A DNA stretch of 64,000 nt from Eudorina sp. 2006-703-Eu-15. Taxonomy: Eukaryota; Chlorophyta; Chlorophyceae; Chlamydomonadales; Volvocaceae. Every line of letters starts with the position of its first letter. Within the stretch, counting starts at the first letter, position 1. The notes under the pieces were generated by a model. The model did no database searches. It saw only the letters and a list, made by a program, of their open reading frames with translations, and was not told the DNA's origin. Positions 44,687 through 57,100 of this stretch are shown in pieces. A program made the translations under genes and the position numbers. The stretch spans positions 62,001-126,000 of the forward strand of contig BDSI01000094.1 of the NCBI GenBank assembly GCA_003117195.1, given 5' to 3'.

Positions 44687-46818
44687 TCACGCCCGGTAGA
44701 TGCGAGCCACCAGCTTTATGATGTAGAGGCTGCTGAATCCCTCAAAGCCGCTGTCGAAACCCGCCAGCAACCAGAGGCTCCCGTCGGCACCGCTGCGGAC
44801 GACGTAGGGTCCGCCGCTGGCCTTGCGGGTGTCCCGGTGCACGTGGCTGCCGGGGGCGGGGGGCGGGCAGGGAAGCAGGACCAACCCTGGTGATACACAC
44901 ACACACACACCGGCGCTCGACAACGATACGGGGCGCTACAGCATCACGGACTACACCACCTTGGGACTACTTATGTTCGACGTACTTCGCCCTGGCATAT
45001 TGGTAACTCTGGTCTCGGTCTCAGTCGTCGGTTGCATTGCTGGACACGGGTCTGTTTTTTCGCGGCTCAGCTTTTCTCCTTGATAACACACACCCACAGG
45101 TCTGTACGCCGGCCACAACCCACCACAAGCAACTACCCCCGAACCACCCCAAGACCCCGGCCCACGTGTTCGTTATGGCTAGGCCTATTTTCTGCTGTAA
45201 CCCTGGACACCGGTTTCGAGCCCGCAGCCCCCAGTTCCCAGCCCCCAAGACCCCAGCGCTGAGCCCCCAAGGCCCCAGCGCTGAGCCCCTAGCCTCCCCC
45301 TCCTCACTTGGTGAACTGCTTGACCACGAAGGGCGCAGCAGGCTCCCCGCAGGACCCGTCCGCAGCCGCCAAGCCCGCCGTGGCCACCACACTGCCCGCG
45401 GGGCCCGAGGAGGCCTGGTCGCCCTTGTTGGCATTGGCCAGTCGCCATGTGCCCGAGATGGAGTCGTACAGGGTGTACGGCTCCGTACGAGTTGCGCCCA
45501 CCTTGAGCCAGACGCTGTCCCCTGTGTTGTTGGTGTCCGGGCGCACGCAGCAGTACGGAAAATGGGACGGACGGAATGTCGTGGATCTTGCCGCGGTTGC
45601 TTGCAGTGTCGGTACGGTAAGTAGGGGCGCGGTGTCTCTGGGACGCGACAGGCAGCTGCATACGTGGCCAAGATAGGTATGCCGGGTATTACGTGCTATG
45701 CCGGGTATTCATATCGACGACCGCTCCAAGACAGGCGTGTGTCCGCGGCTGTGGCCCTATCCGTTCATGTACCGTATGTGTGAAAGATGCATGCCAGCGG
45801 CTGAGTGGCTGGCACTGTGACAGCCGCGTAGAGCAGCTGCCGTGTGGTGGCTGGGGGGCAACAGAACCGGACAAGCCGCACACCGTCGGACCGGAGCGCG
45901 TCTGAGCCACGGGCACGCTGAAACGCGCCCCGCTGAGGATACGAGCCCCGCTGAGACGCGCCCCGCTGAGACGCGCCCCGCTGAGACGCGGCACGCTGAG
46001 GATACGAGCCACGTCCGATTTATTGTGAAACCAGCCACTGGAACGGTAATAACCTGTGAGACCGGCAGCCGGCTGGCGCACCTGGGGACCCGCCAATGCC
46101 GACGCAGCCAGTTCCGACAGAGGAGGCGATGGTGATGTCGAAGGCGAGCTGCAAGTTGGCGTTCTTGGGCAGTCCCGTCACCTGGCCTTTGAGGCCGAAG
46201 AAGATGTCATCAGCGCGGTTGCTGACCTGGAAATGGTAGCCCTTGGAGGGGGTGTTGTTGAGGGCTGCATGGGTGCGCACGGGGGCAAGGCAAATGAATC
46301 AGGGGTGAGCCATACCGGTCAAATGCACCGAAGGGCAGCGCAAGGGCTGAGGATCTTTGCCCAGGAGTGGCGCAGCAGGGGAAGTCCGTGCCCTGCTGTG
46401 CAATTACACGATTGGGAATGCAGGTATGGGCGCGTAGGAGCGTTTTGATTGGGACGTACGGGGTTCACCATTTATAACACATAACGAAACACACAGCTTA
46501 CCAAGTGGCGACACCTGTTCCAGCACGGCGATCAATCCATCTTCGGCGGCAGCGGCGTTGTAATCTGCGGTTGGTCGCGTACGTGTCTCTTCAGTCAATT
46601 CATTAGGGGCTAGGGCCATTGTAGCCACCACATGACATCCTGATAATATTAGTGATGTCATAGTAGTTCTTACCGGCAAATATAGGGGTGAAGGTTGTGG
46701 GTGTCAAGGAGCCATCCCAGTCGGCAACAACCGTCTTCAGTAAGCGCGTGGGATCCAGCTGTGCGTTGACGCGTACGCAATAGGTAAGAACCAGCGGAAG
46801 GAGAATTTTCTTTAACAT
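44687..46818 (-). CDS. Small secreted protein of a mainly bacterial-looking family
   Basis: Five exons in phase: 46818-46674, 46564-46502, 46264-46082, 45521-45308, 44846-44687 (TGA); 254 residues. MLKKILLPLVLTYCVRVNA is a signal peptide (K-K, hydrophobic core, A-x-A-like end). The mature chain carries VSNRADDIFFGLKGQVTGLP, FDITIASSVGTGCVGIGGSP, SVWLKVGATRTEP, RLANANKGDQASSG and DGSLWLLAGFDSGFEGFSSL, ending in a short strand. From memory this motif series (S-N-x-x-D-D-x-F, G-C-x-G-I-G-G-x-P-G, N-x-x-K-G-x-Q, L-W-L-x-x-G-x-D-S-G-F-E-G) matches an unnamed family of bacterial exported proteins, probably a beta-sandwich. No catalytic motif is apparent. The introns prove it is a nuclear gene rather than contamination. 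MLKK was chosen over an upstream extension because it gives a proper signal peptide. Confidence 0.7.
45916..46012. repeat. 15 bp minisatellite CCCCGCTGAGACGCG
   Basis: About five units of GAGACGCGCCCCGCT, some with GAGGATACGAGC in place of GAGACGCG, in the third intron of the secreted-protein gene. Confidence 0.85.
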
Positions 46819-47470
46819 CTTAATGCTGTACAGAGCTGTAGTCGCGTGCACGTGCAAACCAGATTGCGAAACGCAACCAATGAAATTGCAAAAAGAACAA
46901 GATTTTATGTGGAATGACAACTTTTGTATGTGGAATGCATTTCCGGCTGATTAAATATGCCATTGTCCCATTGACTTCGCAGCTTCCCCTCGTGACTCCG
47001 TACCAACCGTATCGGAGGTCTCCCAGGCCAGGTTCTGAGCTTCCCTGTCTGCCATAACATGCTGAGAATTTTTTGGGTGATATTCATAATCCGTCGCCAT
47101 GTCCGACATTGTATACTTTACGCATATATCTTAGTGTTGCTGCGCGCGGCACACGGCAGCATTTTCACACAATCACAAGGCTTGATAAAGCAATCACCCT
47201 GACTCAAATAAATGCATATGAAATGCGATACATGCCTTCCTTATTGTTCCGAATAACTTGTTCGGTGTGAAGGCCGAAAAGCGCAAACCTGCGGGAACCT
47301 GGAGCGCTAGTGCCGTGAGAAGGAATCGCAGCGGCTTACCTATATAAGTTACATCTGTGCGGCATGATGGCAAGTATACGTAGACAGCTAGTACCCTGTC
47401 CAACCATGCCATGCCCTCCTCGCCCCCCTCCACCAACGAAGTACCCACGCGAAGGGCGCCCCAAGCTGGC
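46819..47470. other. Upstream region of the secreted-protein gene
   Basis: AT-richer intergenic DNA with no supported gene. The promoter of the secreted-protein gene should be at its left end. Confidence 0.5.
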
Positions 47471-48403
47471 ACGATAAGGGGGCGGTTTTACACATCTTCA
47501 TCATGTCGCATGCTGTTAGAAGGACTTTTTGAAGCGTGCCTACACGATGATGCAGTCCAGCTGCAGATTGCGTTCATGCGACAAATTGTGGGGGCTTCGC
47601 CCAGCCCGCCGCCTTCTTTTCGCAGAATTGGCCGAGCTTCCCCTGCATTACTATTTGGTGAAGCAAGTGGTTCGCGTTTGGAACCGCCTGCAGACGCAGA
47701 AGGACACGGTCGCACACGCAGTCCTATGTCAGGAGGTTATCGATGCACTCACCGACCCTGAACGGGGCGGTTGGGGAGCCTCGTTCTTGCCTTTAATGTC
47801 GTACTTAGAGTGTGATATTTGGAGCGGGCTATCTCACGATGCAGAAGGTGTTGAACAGCGAGTTGAGTGGTTGCTGTCCAAACCTCTTCCCGAGGCTCAG
47901 ATTGTGACGGCGATGAGGGAACGACTAATTAGCGGTTGGGAACATGTGCGCCTCGATGTCGAGCCAGACAATCACCCATCAGACGGGAAGCAGCCGGGGA
48001 TCCATATGTCGAAGTACAAGCATTGGATGGGCCTGTCGTTTATGGGTGCGGCGGCCGTTATGTGGCAACCGCACGCTACAGTTTTTACCCCCCGTTCTGC
48101 GCACCGGAAGCTAATGCAATTCAGGCTTTGTTGTTGGGCACTTGAGTCTAACAGGGCGCGGAGGGGTAGGCACCATGTCCCTAGAGGACAACGGGTCTGC
48201 CGTTGCTGCCGCTCTGAAGACCAGATTGAAGATGAGAAGCATGTTCTACTCAATGCCCGGCTTACGATGCAATACGCTCTGAGGAAGGGTTTCACCCCCC
48301 CAATACTATGAGGGAGGCGATGGCCTGGGATCCGGCTCGTTTGGCAAAGATGTTGGAGCGCATGTGGGCGCACCGTAATTCTATCGTGCCCTTTGGGCGC
48401 TAG
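47470..48403 (+). mobile_element. LINE fragment: C-terminal part of a reverse-transcriptase ORF
   Basis: A long frame (47529-48311) reads LPLHYYLVKQVVRVWNRLQ, DPERGGWGASFLPLMSYLEC, RKLMQFRLCCWALESNRARR and the zinc-knuckle-like RVCRCCRSEDQIEDEKHVLL. That series is characteristic of the region after the RT domain in algal LINEs. A one-base shift in the C-run at 48295-48301 ends the frame, but the expected tail continues in another frame (MREAMAWDPARLAKMLERMW...) to TAG at 48401-48403. The 5' part (RT core, endonuclease) is missing, so it is a truncated dead copy. Confidence 0.75.
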
Positions 48404-51157
48404 TCTCGTCGACTCCTGTTAATGCGGTATTGCAAACCAGTGCGTTTGGGCGTTTTGTTTGCCTTGGGCCTCCGGCTCGTATGGGTATGTGCAGGTATGG
48501 GGTTACGCACCCCCAACCATGTAACACACACAAACACGCATGCTGTTAGACTGCCATGACTGCTGTCGCTCGTCGGTCGCGGGCGCCCGCCGCTGCCGTG
48601 AGCGAACCGAATGCACACCTCGAGCGAGCAAGTTTTTCGCTGGTCCCCCCACGTAACACTGAGTCCTAAACCTCGACGACGTACCGACCCATCCAGCCCC
48701 AAATGGATGGCGGGGCGTGAGGGAGCAGGGAGGGCGCCGATTAGAATATGGCAGGTTGGACCTCCAGCGACAACCACGCACCACACACGACATGATGCCA
48801 TAATGACGAAGAGCGAGCGAGAGCCATTCAGCCCACCGACAACTAAGGGCCGGCGGGCTCCGGGCTGGCCCCAACCATGCATGGACAGCATTCGTCATCG
48901 TCACACGACATATGACGGACCGTGCCAGCGTACAGTACCGCAGCGCAGCGGCCGACGACGACACAAGAAGTTGTCGAAGAAGGCAAAACAACCAAGCATA
49001 CATGCCAGCAAAGCCCACGCAATCAAAGCAGTGCGTGGAAAGTCCTCGCTCGTCGTGTGCGTATGTGTATGTGTGCGCATACACGCACGCACAGCAGTAC
49101 TCGTTCAGGTCCGGATGGAGCGAGTCCAGTAGTGTGCGTGACCGCCGTTACAACGTACGACATGCACGACATAATACGACGAATGGTTATTCTGCATGCA
49201 GCAGTTGGCAGTCAAACGCGTCGGTGGACGACGTCCTAAATATTATATCCATCATACATGCATGCCCCCGCCGGCATGGCAGCATCATAACACTCAGCAG
49301 GGAATAAGCCCCGAACGAACGGACAAGATGAAATCGCTTCGGTTGCGAAGCCAAAAAGAACCAAACGAACCGCATGCGCAAGCAAGAACTAACAGCCGTG
49401 TGCGCGCCCGGCCCCAGCAGCCCATCCAGGTGCTGCCGGGTTAGTACGTGGCGGGGTCGGGTAGAGAGTCTCCCTCCCTCGCTGCTGCATCATGCGGTTC
49501 TATCTGCCCCAGCCATTACTCGCCCATCATTGCCCGTCATCGTCAGGTAGGTGGGGTACATAAACGTACCACATACACATGCGTGCTTTCCTCCCGGCGG
49601 CCGCCTCCACGCAGCCACATACACAAGCCATGGGATGGGGCCGTACGTGCGTGCTACTAGCCGGACTGATGGTCCATCCATCGATGACGGACACTGCTAA
49701 ATAAATGGACAACGAACAGCGGTACGGGGCCCGCCGACGACTGTGTTCGAGTAAGCAGTGACGTGTAGTGTTCTTGTGTGAACTGACTGTTTGTGTCCAC
49801 GCACCGGTTTATGCATACACACACATTGGTGTATGTGTTTGAAGGCAGGCAGAGCAGGAGTGCGCGCGTGACATACGTACATCCACACATAGATGTATGT
49901 GCGTGGTGCATGCGTGTCGGTGTGGCCATGCGCGCGTGGATGGATTTGATGGATGGCCCCTTCGTCCATCTAGGCATCCGAATATTCACTACTCCATTCA
50001 GCCCACGCAGCAGCACCCGCACCAGCACCAGCACCAGCACCAGCAGCAGAGCGCCTGTCTATCTACCTTGCATGGAGGGCAAGCAAGCGAGCAAGCAACG
50101 CCGACGCCTTACGTGAGCGCGTGCCTCGCACTCTATCTCATTCATCACTGCAGCCGTGCAGCGGCTTCGTTCCCTCCCTCTCTCGCGCTTGCTCGCGCCC
50201 TCTATCTCGCCCTCAGTGTACTCAGTGATGATCTTCTCGCTCTGCGCACGTATGTCTCGCCAGCTAGCTCCGCTTTGCTCCACCGACTTGAAAGACGAAG
50301 CGCCACCCCGACCCTCGCTAACGACAAACACTGATGCGTGGTCAGTCCATTCCGTGGATCCCGCTCCCGTCACTCTACCTGCTGTACGGCAACCGACTGT
50401 CAACCGAATGTACAGCCAGCGTACGGCCCATGTTGTCAACCCAGTGATTGATGTGGTGAGCTCTGATGCATGTATCGTCTTGCATGCAAGCCCGCGTACA
50501 TGAACGAAATAAATCCCGCACGAACAAATACACGGACTGCTGCAGTTATGACTGAAAGCGCCAAGTAAGGCCTCCGTTCCGTCCACGCACCCCATCCACC
50601 GAAAATCGGACAGCATGTAGTACCCACCGCAAATGGCGGATCAACACAAGAGAGGCTCACTCCAATGATTATTCTTAAGCTGCGACCTGGACATGGTCGC
50701 TCGGTAGGGTAGGTGTGTGCACGTGTTTGACGTGCGTCATCAATCGTACAGTTCCGTACTACGTGCAAACCGCACGTACATATATGCTCATCAAAAAGCG
50801 AGTCCCAAATAAAGCAAAAACGTCGGCGCGTGTGCGCGCCCCCTCGCTCGCCCCTCGCCCGCTGGCCGCGCGCTGGTGTATGTATGGCCGTACTAGCCGT
50901 ACTAGCCGCACTAGCCGCACTAGCCGCACTCCCCCTCCATCCCGCAGATGACATCGTGATGACGACGCCGCACTGGGTCGCTCGATCGTGCCTTGCGCCA
51001 CGCACGCACTGGATCCAGCCGACCCGGTTAATTCTTGACGTGATATTTGTACGGACTTGTGTACGGAATGTACGAGATATACCACGCATGGCGTGCCTAA
51101 ATCGATAATAAACCCTGCGAGCGCAAGCCAGCCACCTCTAATGCGCTGACTCGTTAT
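48404..51157. other. Intergenic, no supported gene
   Basis: Long AT-balanced stretch with many CA/TG dinucleotide runs, a CACCAG run (about 50006-50047) and a 9 bp repeat ACTAGCCGC/T (about 50889-50929). Open frames are short and antisense to each other; none shows a domain. It may include the 3' UTR of the TMC-like gene at its right end. Confidence 0.5.
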
Positions 51158-54100
51158 TTACCTCCTTTTGCGCACGCACACGCTCGCATATATAATCCAT
51201 CCATCCACTCCCTCGCTCTCAAGCGCAGTATACATGTACTTGTACAGTTGTCCACCCAGGACGACGACGCAGCTGACGATATGTGTCTCGGGCCCCTCCC
51301 TGCCTGCAGCGCTAGCTCTTCGGTCACTCCCTCCGTCCCCGCCGCCTCTCGCGCGCTCTTCCTTCCCCTCCCATCCATCTCCCAAAAAGCGTGAGGCACA
51401 GCTGTTCAGTCGGCCCGTCCCCTCCCAGGCGGACAGGCAAGCCAGCCTGCTGCGTGGATTCCAGACCTCAAGCAACCCACGCCTGTATACATCCAGCAAG
51501 CTCGACTCCTCCCGACCTGGAGCTGTCACGCACATCACCCCACGCACGAAATGGATGCTACCCAGCCATGCATCCACCGCATGCATCCACACCGCCGCGG
51601 CGCCGCCTCTGCTGCCGGTGCACACATCCTCGCTCATCGCCCGGTAACGGTTACATCGCGCTCCGTCCACCACCGACCCCGGCTCGCCCCGCCGGCCCAA
51701 ACCGGGTTGACCGGCTCCCCGCCGCAAGCCCACCCCCCGCCCCCTGACCGTCGGTCTCCCCACCTCCCCACCGCCCTTCGGCCCCTTCCCGCCAGCTCCT
51801 CCACCAGCAGCCATCTCTGCACTGCCGCCGCTCCATCTGCGAAACGGCGGACCCTTCGGTGCCCCGAACTCACCCCCACCACCGCCTCCGCCTGTACCAC
51901 CGCCGCCGCCCCCGGGCACTGCCGCCGCCGTGCAAGCGGTGGCGCCAGCAGCCAGCTCCTCTGACGTCGCCGTCGTCGCCGCGGCTGCCGCCGCTATGCC
52001 GGTGGCGGAGCCGCGGCGGCGGCGCCCGCCCGCCGCGCCGGCGGCGCCGTCGATTCCGAGGGCGTGGGCCGATGCCCGCATCAGCTGTCGGCTGTGTGAC
52101 ACAATGTCGAGCTCCGCTGGTACGTGGCTGAGCAGCCCCGCCAGTCGCAGCGCGTCACGGCCCGCCGCCGCAACGTACGGCCGCAGTACGAAGATGCCGT
52201 ACCAGAGGAAGAGCACAATGGTGGCGACCAGGAGCAACGTGTGGAGCAGCTTCACCTTCTGGTACCTGGAGGCGGGGGAGGGCGAGCGGGCGTGTCGGTT
52301 AGGGGGCGACGGGAAGCCAGAGAGCCAGCATACATACATATCCCCCGGGCCTACCCTGGGCCTACACTGGGTCTACCCTGGGCCCCCGCTATATATTGTG
52401 CTGTCTCCTTCCATGCATGCCCCGCTGCGTCCCCGTCCCAATATCTCCGTGCGTCTAATCCGTCAACCCGGCTGGCTGCTGGTCCCCACGCACGCACCTC
52501 CCCAGCATGAAGTCCACAAACAGCTGCGCGCTGCTCTGCAGCCCCTCGTACAGGTCCTTTGTGCCCACCATGTACCTGCCGTACATGATGATATGATGAG
52601 GGCCGGAACAGGACAGGACAGGACAGGACAGGAGGAGAGGTGAACGGCAACAAGTACGGCAACAAGTACGGCACTACTAACTGCGTGCTCTATCTCAAAC
52701 GGGGCGTCACGAAGACGCAGTGCGTGATGCTTGCTCATCAATAAAGATAGCGGCTCTATGACTTTATGATGAGGCGGCGGTTGAGGACCTTCAAGGCGGC
52801 GCGACCTCCTGGTGTCAAGAGTATTCAACCTCCTATCGTACCTCCCATGCATCCTCAAAGCAAGGCTGCACGTACGCGCCCCTGGCCGGAGGGGTTCCAG
52901 CTACCTCCCTGGACCCCTCATCGCCACCCTCCTCTGCTGACCTGCTGACCTGCTGACAGGCCGACCTGCTGTCAGGCCGACCTGCTGTCAGGCTGACCTG
53001 CTGACCTCTGCCGACCTGCTGACAGGCCGACCTGCTGACAGGCTGACCGCTTGACGACCTCCGAGGCCCCCTCGCCCACCCCCGCCCGCGCGCCCTCTTC
53101 GCCAGATTGGTTACCCATGGCGTGGCGTGTGAAATTCTCCACCACCATCTGGTCTTGCCTCTTTTTCAGTACTTTTCTCCTCGCTTCCCCACCCCTCCCA
53201 CACCCCTCCCACACACACTATCAGACCCGCTGTCCCGCTGCTCCCTCACATGGTGGTGTAGCGGGTGCCGTTGTACACCGCGTCCGCGTCCTCGTCCACC
53301 GACAGGAGCTCCAGTTCCGACATCACCCGCCGCATCATCGAGTCCAGGCCGTGGTGGGTCACCTGGGTTAGGGGGGGCACGGGAGGGGAAGGGAAGGATG
53401 GGGGTCTTAATTGACATGAGCTAAAGGACGGGGGCAGGGGATGGTTGGGGCCCGGCAGGTGGGGCCGGCGGGTTTCGGGGCTCGCGGCATAAAAAACGGT
53501 CTGCTGAGAGAGGGAGGTCTTGGCTCCCAGTGTCCTAGACAAACCTCCTTTGTGGTTTCGGAGAGAGAGAAGAAGTCATCCAGGAGTGCATAAGAGCTAG
53601 TCGGTGAGGTACTGGAGGGGGGAGGGGTCGGCAGGGCACACAGGCGCTGCCCAGGTCCGCCGCCGGTGGGAATGGGGCGCAGAGCTGCGAATCAACTGAC
53701 TGATCAACCAACTAACACCGCTCGTCAGCGGTTGTGCGTGCCAACTCAGCTTCAGGCCGTAGGTCCCGCTGAGCGCGCGGTGGATGGGATGCCAGGGCTG
53801 GGTAGGCCATCCACCATCGTCAGGCCGCGGCCGCGTCCTTGATGTCCACGGCTCCGCGACTCCGTCCCCCCGCCTTCACTACCTTCACCGCCGGTGCCTC
53901 CCTCGCAGACTTCCCCCCACCATGCCATCCCCCAGCCAAACCCCCAGCCAAACCCCCACCCACCCACCCACCCATCCACGCACCCACCTCGTAGTAGGGG
54001 CTCCCCTGCTGGTAGCACCGCGACTGGTCCCACCGGAAGCACCTCTCAGCGCGGAAGAAGTTGGCGGCGAAGGAGGAACTCTCGAAGGTGGAGGCGGGGA

Positions 54101-57100
54101 CGGGCTTCTGGAACACGCTGTCGCGCTGTGTGTGGGGGGGTCGGGGGGTCAGGGAAAAGGATGCACCCGGGTGGAAGGGAGGTCAGACACCGGCACCTAC
54201 CCTGCTGCTTGGACTCCTGGACTCGCCGATGTCCGACTTTTTGAGTCCTTCTAAGAAACCAAAATAAAAATTTAAAAACAACAAAAATTAAATAATAATA
54301 AAAACATGAAGTAAAAAGGAAATAAACCTTCTGGGTGGACACTTCGTAAAGGGATTTCCATACTCCGCGCGCCACAACCAACCTGCGTTGAGGCGATGCC
54401 GCCGTACAACAGGGTGTCGTACTCGTCCCGCAGGTTGACGAGCTCCGTGGACAGCGTGGAGCGCCACCGGGAGCGGTCTTCGGGGGCGGCACTGGCCACC
54501 AGGAACAGCGCCGCCGTCCTGTGTGTGTGTGTTCAACAAGAAGCCCACCCATAACCGCCCAGGTCAATATACTTACAAAAACCTGCGATTTACTTGCCAT
54601 TGACGATACCACAAGACAAATATGGCAGGCAAGCAATACAACCGCGCCACCACCAGGGCGCAGCGCAAGCACGGGCGTGGCAACAACATCCAGGGGCTGC
54701 TGAGCCGCCTTTGGCTCAGTATCCGGTGGGAAAATGAGCATAAGGAGGCCTTTTGGCGCCTTACAGTCGATGGCGTCCCGTTGTTGGGCAATTCCCATAT
54801 GCGACACGCGAGGGTGACGCGGTGTGGATGCGGGGGATACCCAGCGGAAGGCGGGGGTCAGAGACACCCCGACAGCACCATTTCTGGTCATGCCGAGTGG
54901 CCCAGGCGGTGGTGGGTCAGTTGGAAGCGCGCCTAGGGGCACGGATACGGAGGCCGCAGGTCTGGCTGGCGGAACCCCCGCCACCCGTGGAGCAAGTTGT
55001 TTGGGATGTGGTGGTGTTGGCCGCGATTGCGGCCATGGAGACTGGTCGCCGATTCATGGCGGCCACCCTGCGTCGGTCAGCACCTGGTCAGGGTCAGACG
55101 ATCCGGCCGGGACCGATATTGGCAGAACAAGGGGAGCGGCGCGCAATCGCTGACTTTTGGGGGCGCCTCCACGGCTTCGCCCAGTTGGGGCTCCCGAGAC
55201 GGGGTTGGAGCTCAGTGGGCCCTTTCCACCCTTTCTTGAAAGTGGCGGGGGGAGTCCTGCGATGTGCGGGACCTGCTCCTGAAGAAGGATGAGGCGCGGG
55301 TTCCCCGCCCTCTGTCTGTTTATCGTCGGGCTCTCCGAACCGGGGTTCAAGTTGGGGACCGGGCCTCCCCTCAGATTGGGGTGGAGGTTGGGCTCCCGTT
55401 GGCATTTTGGTGTTTTGGCCAAGTTATTTCTTATGATGCGGGTTACCCCACTAGCGGTCGCTGGGCAGTGTCACGAGCCAGGCGTGGGCCTTCCAAGACC
55501 TCGAGAGGGTGCTGCGTTGGGTGCCTCAGAGGTGGTGGTAGCTGGGTAATGGGGTGCCTGTGTGGGCGACCTCCCCTGTGCTTGGCTTTATCCACTTCTG
55601 GGGATTATGCCCGCTGCTGTGCCTATCCCTTTGGTAGTGTTGCCCCGCTGCGCGCCTCTGCTTGCTTCGGTGTCTGACTGGTTGGGGTTATGGCCCGGTG
55701 TGTTTTCTTTGGGTGCGGCGTTGTGGTGTGGAGGTGACCTGCCGCCTTGGCGGTGGGGCCTACTGGGGCTTGCTCTGGTATACACCGATGATCCCGTTGG
55801 GGTCCGCTGTAACATTCATTCAATACTAAGAAAAAGGACGAACGGAACGGAAATCTTACCTTTAGAAATATGGTGTGTGTGTGTGTGTTGTTGAGCACGG
55901 GTTCGTAGTCGTTCACAGGCAAGGCAGGAGTGCGCGGGAGGGGGGAGGGGAATGCGGGGAGGGGTCAGTTCGGGAGGTGATGATGCGGCGCGGGGATCAG
56001 TTCGTCCTAGGCGGGGCGACGGGTTCTGACGTACATGTACATGCGGCTGTACGGGACCGGAGCTTGGCACCGGTGCGCGGTCTGCAGCAGGCGGTCCATG
56101 ACTACCTCCAAACACACGGCAGTGACGCAGGTTCGAAGGTTTTAGAGTTTGAAGGTTTTAATAAGGTTTTAGGGTTTGAATAGGGTTTTAGGCCGCCCGC
56201 CCCCAGTCTCACCTGACGCGGGTGTAGCGGTAGATGACCCGGGAGGCCATGTTGAGGGAGGCCAGGGGGCCCTGCATGTCCTGGAGCCAGACGTAGCTGA
56301 GGCCGCCGACCACCCCCAGGGCGACAGCCCAAAGCAGCAGCGGCAGCTGCGGGGGCGAGCGGGGGCGAGGGCGAGGGCGGGTGAGATGGCGGCTGAGATG
56401 GTGTGGGTGGGGGCGAGGGCAAGGGCGACGGCGAGGGCGGGTGAGATGGCGGCTGAGATGGTGTGGGTGCGGGCGGGGGCGAGGGCGGGTGAGATGGTGG
56501 GTGAGATGGTGTGGGGGCGAGGGGGCGGAGGGATAGCGGTGGGGCATGGGGGGCCCAGTGAGGGCGTGGGGGAGAGATTTTGGGAGTCGAGGACATGATG
56601 CAGGAGGGCGGGGGCAGGAGCGAGTAATTAGTTGACTCCGAAAACGCGTAAGCCCACCCCAGTGCCCATCCGTCGTCCCGCCCCATTTCCTGTTCGCACT
56701 CTCCGGTTAGATGGGGCAGGAGCAGGTAGGGGCCTCTACCTTACCATGAAAAGCAGAGCCTTTCGCGAGTCGGATGTCAGCATCTTGCCGTTGACTTTGA
56801 GCCGCGACCCGCGGGCCTCGCTGACCACCGCAGCGCCGCGGCGGCCGCCGGCGACGGCGCCGACGGACTCGGCGGTGGTCAGCGAGGCCGCCCCGACGCC
56901 GCCAAGCAGCATCACACCCTGTCGTACAGGTACGGCGCGCTCCGAATCCACGCCATCCGTCGACTTCTCCTGGAGCAGAGGCGTCGGCTCCAGGGGGAGC
57001 ACCTCCGCATCCAAGAGCCCTGGTACGGCACGCCGCCGTACAGTCGTCTCGGGTGGCGGCGGCGGCGGCGCTGGGAGCGCCATGGCGGGCGGCGGCGGAT

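Noticed and set aside
54046..54984. 312-codon minus-strand frame spanning TMC exons and the LINE
   Set aside because: Chance fusion of a shadow of the LINE fragment with two TMC exon regions in the wrong frame.
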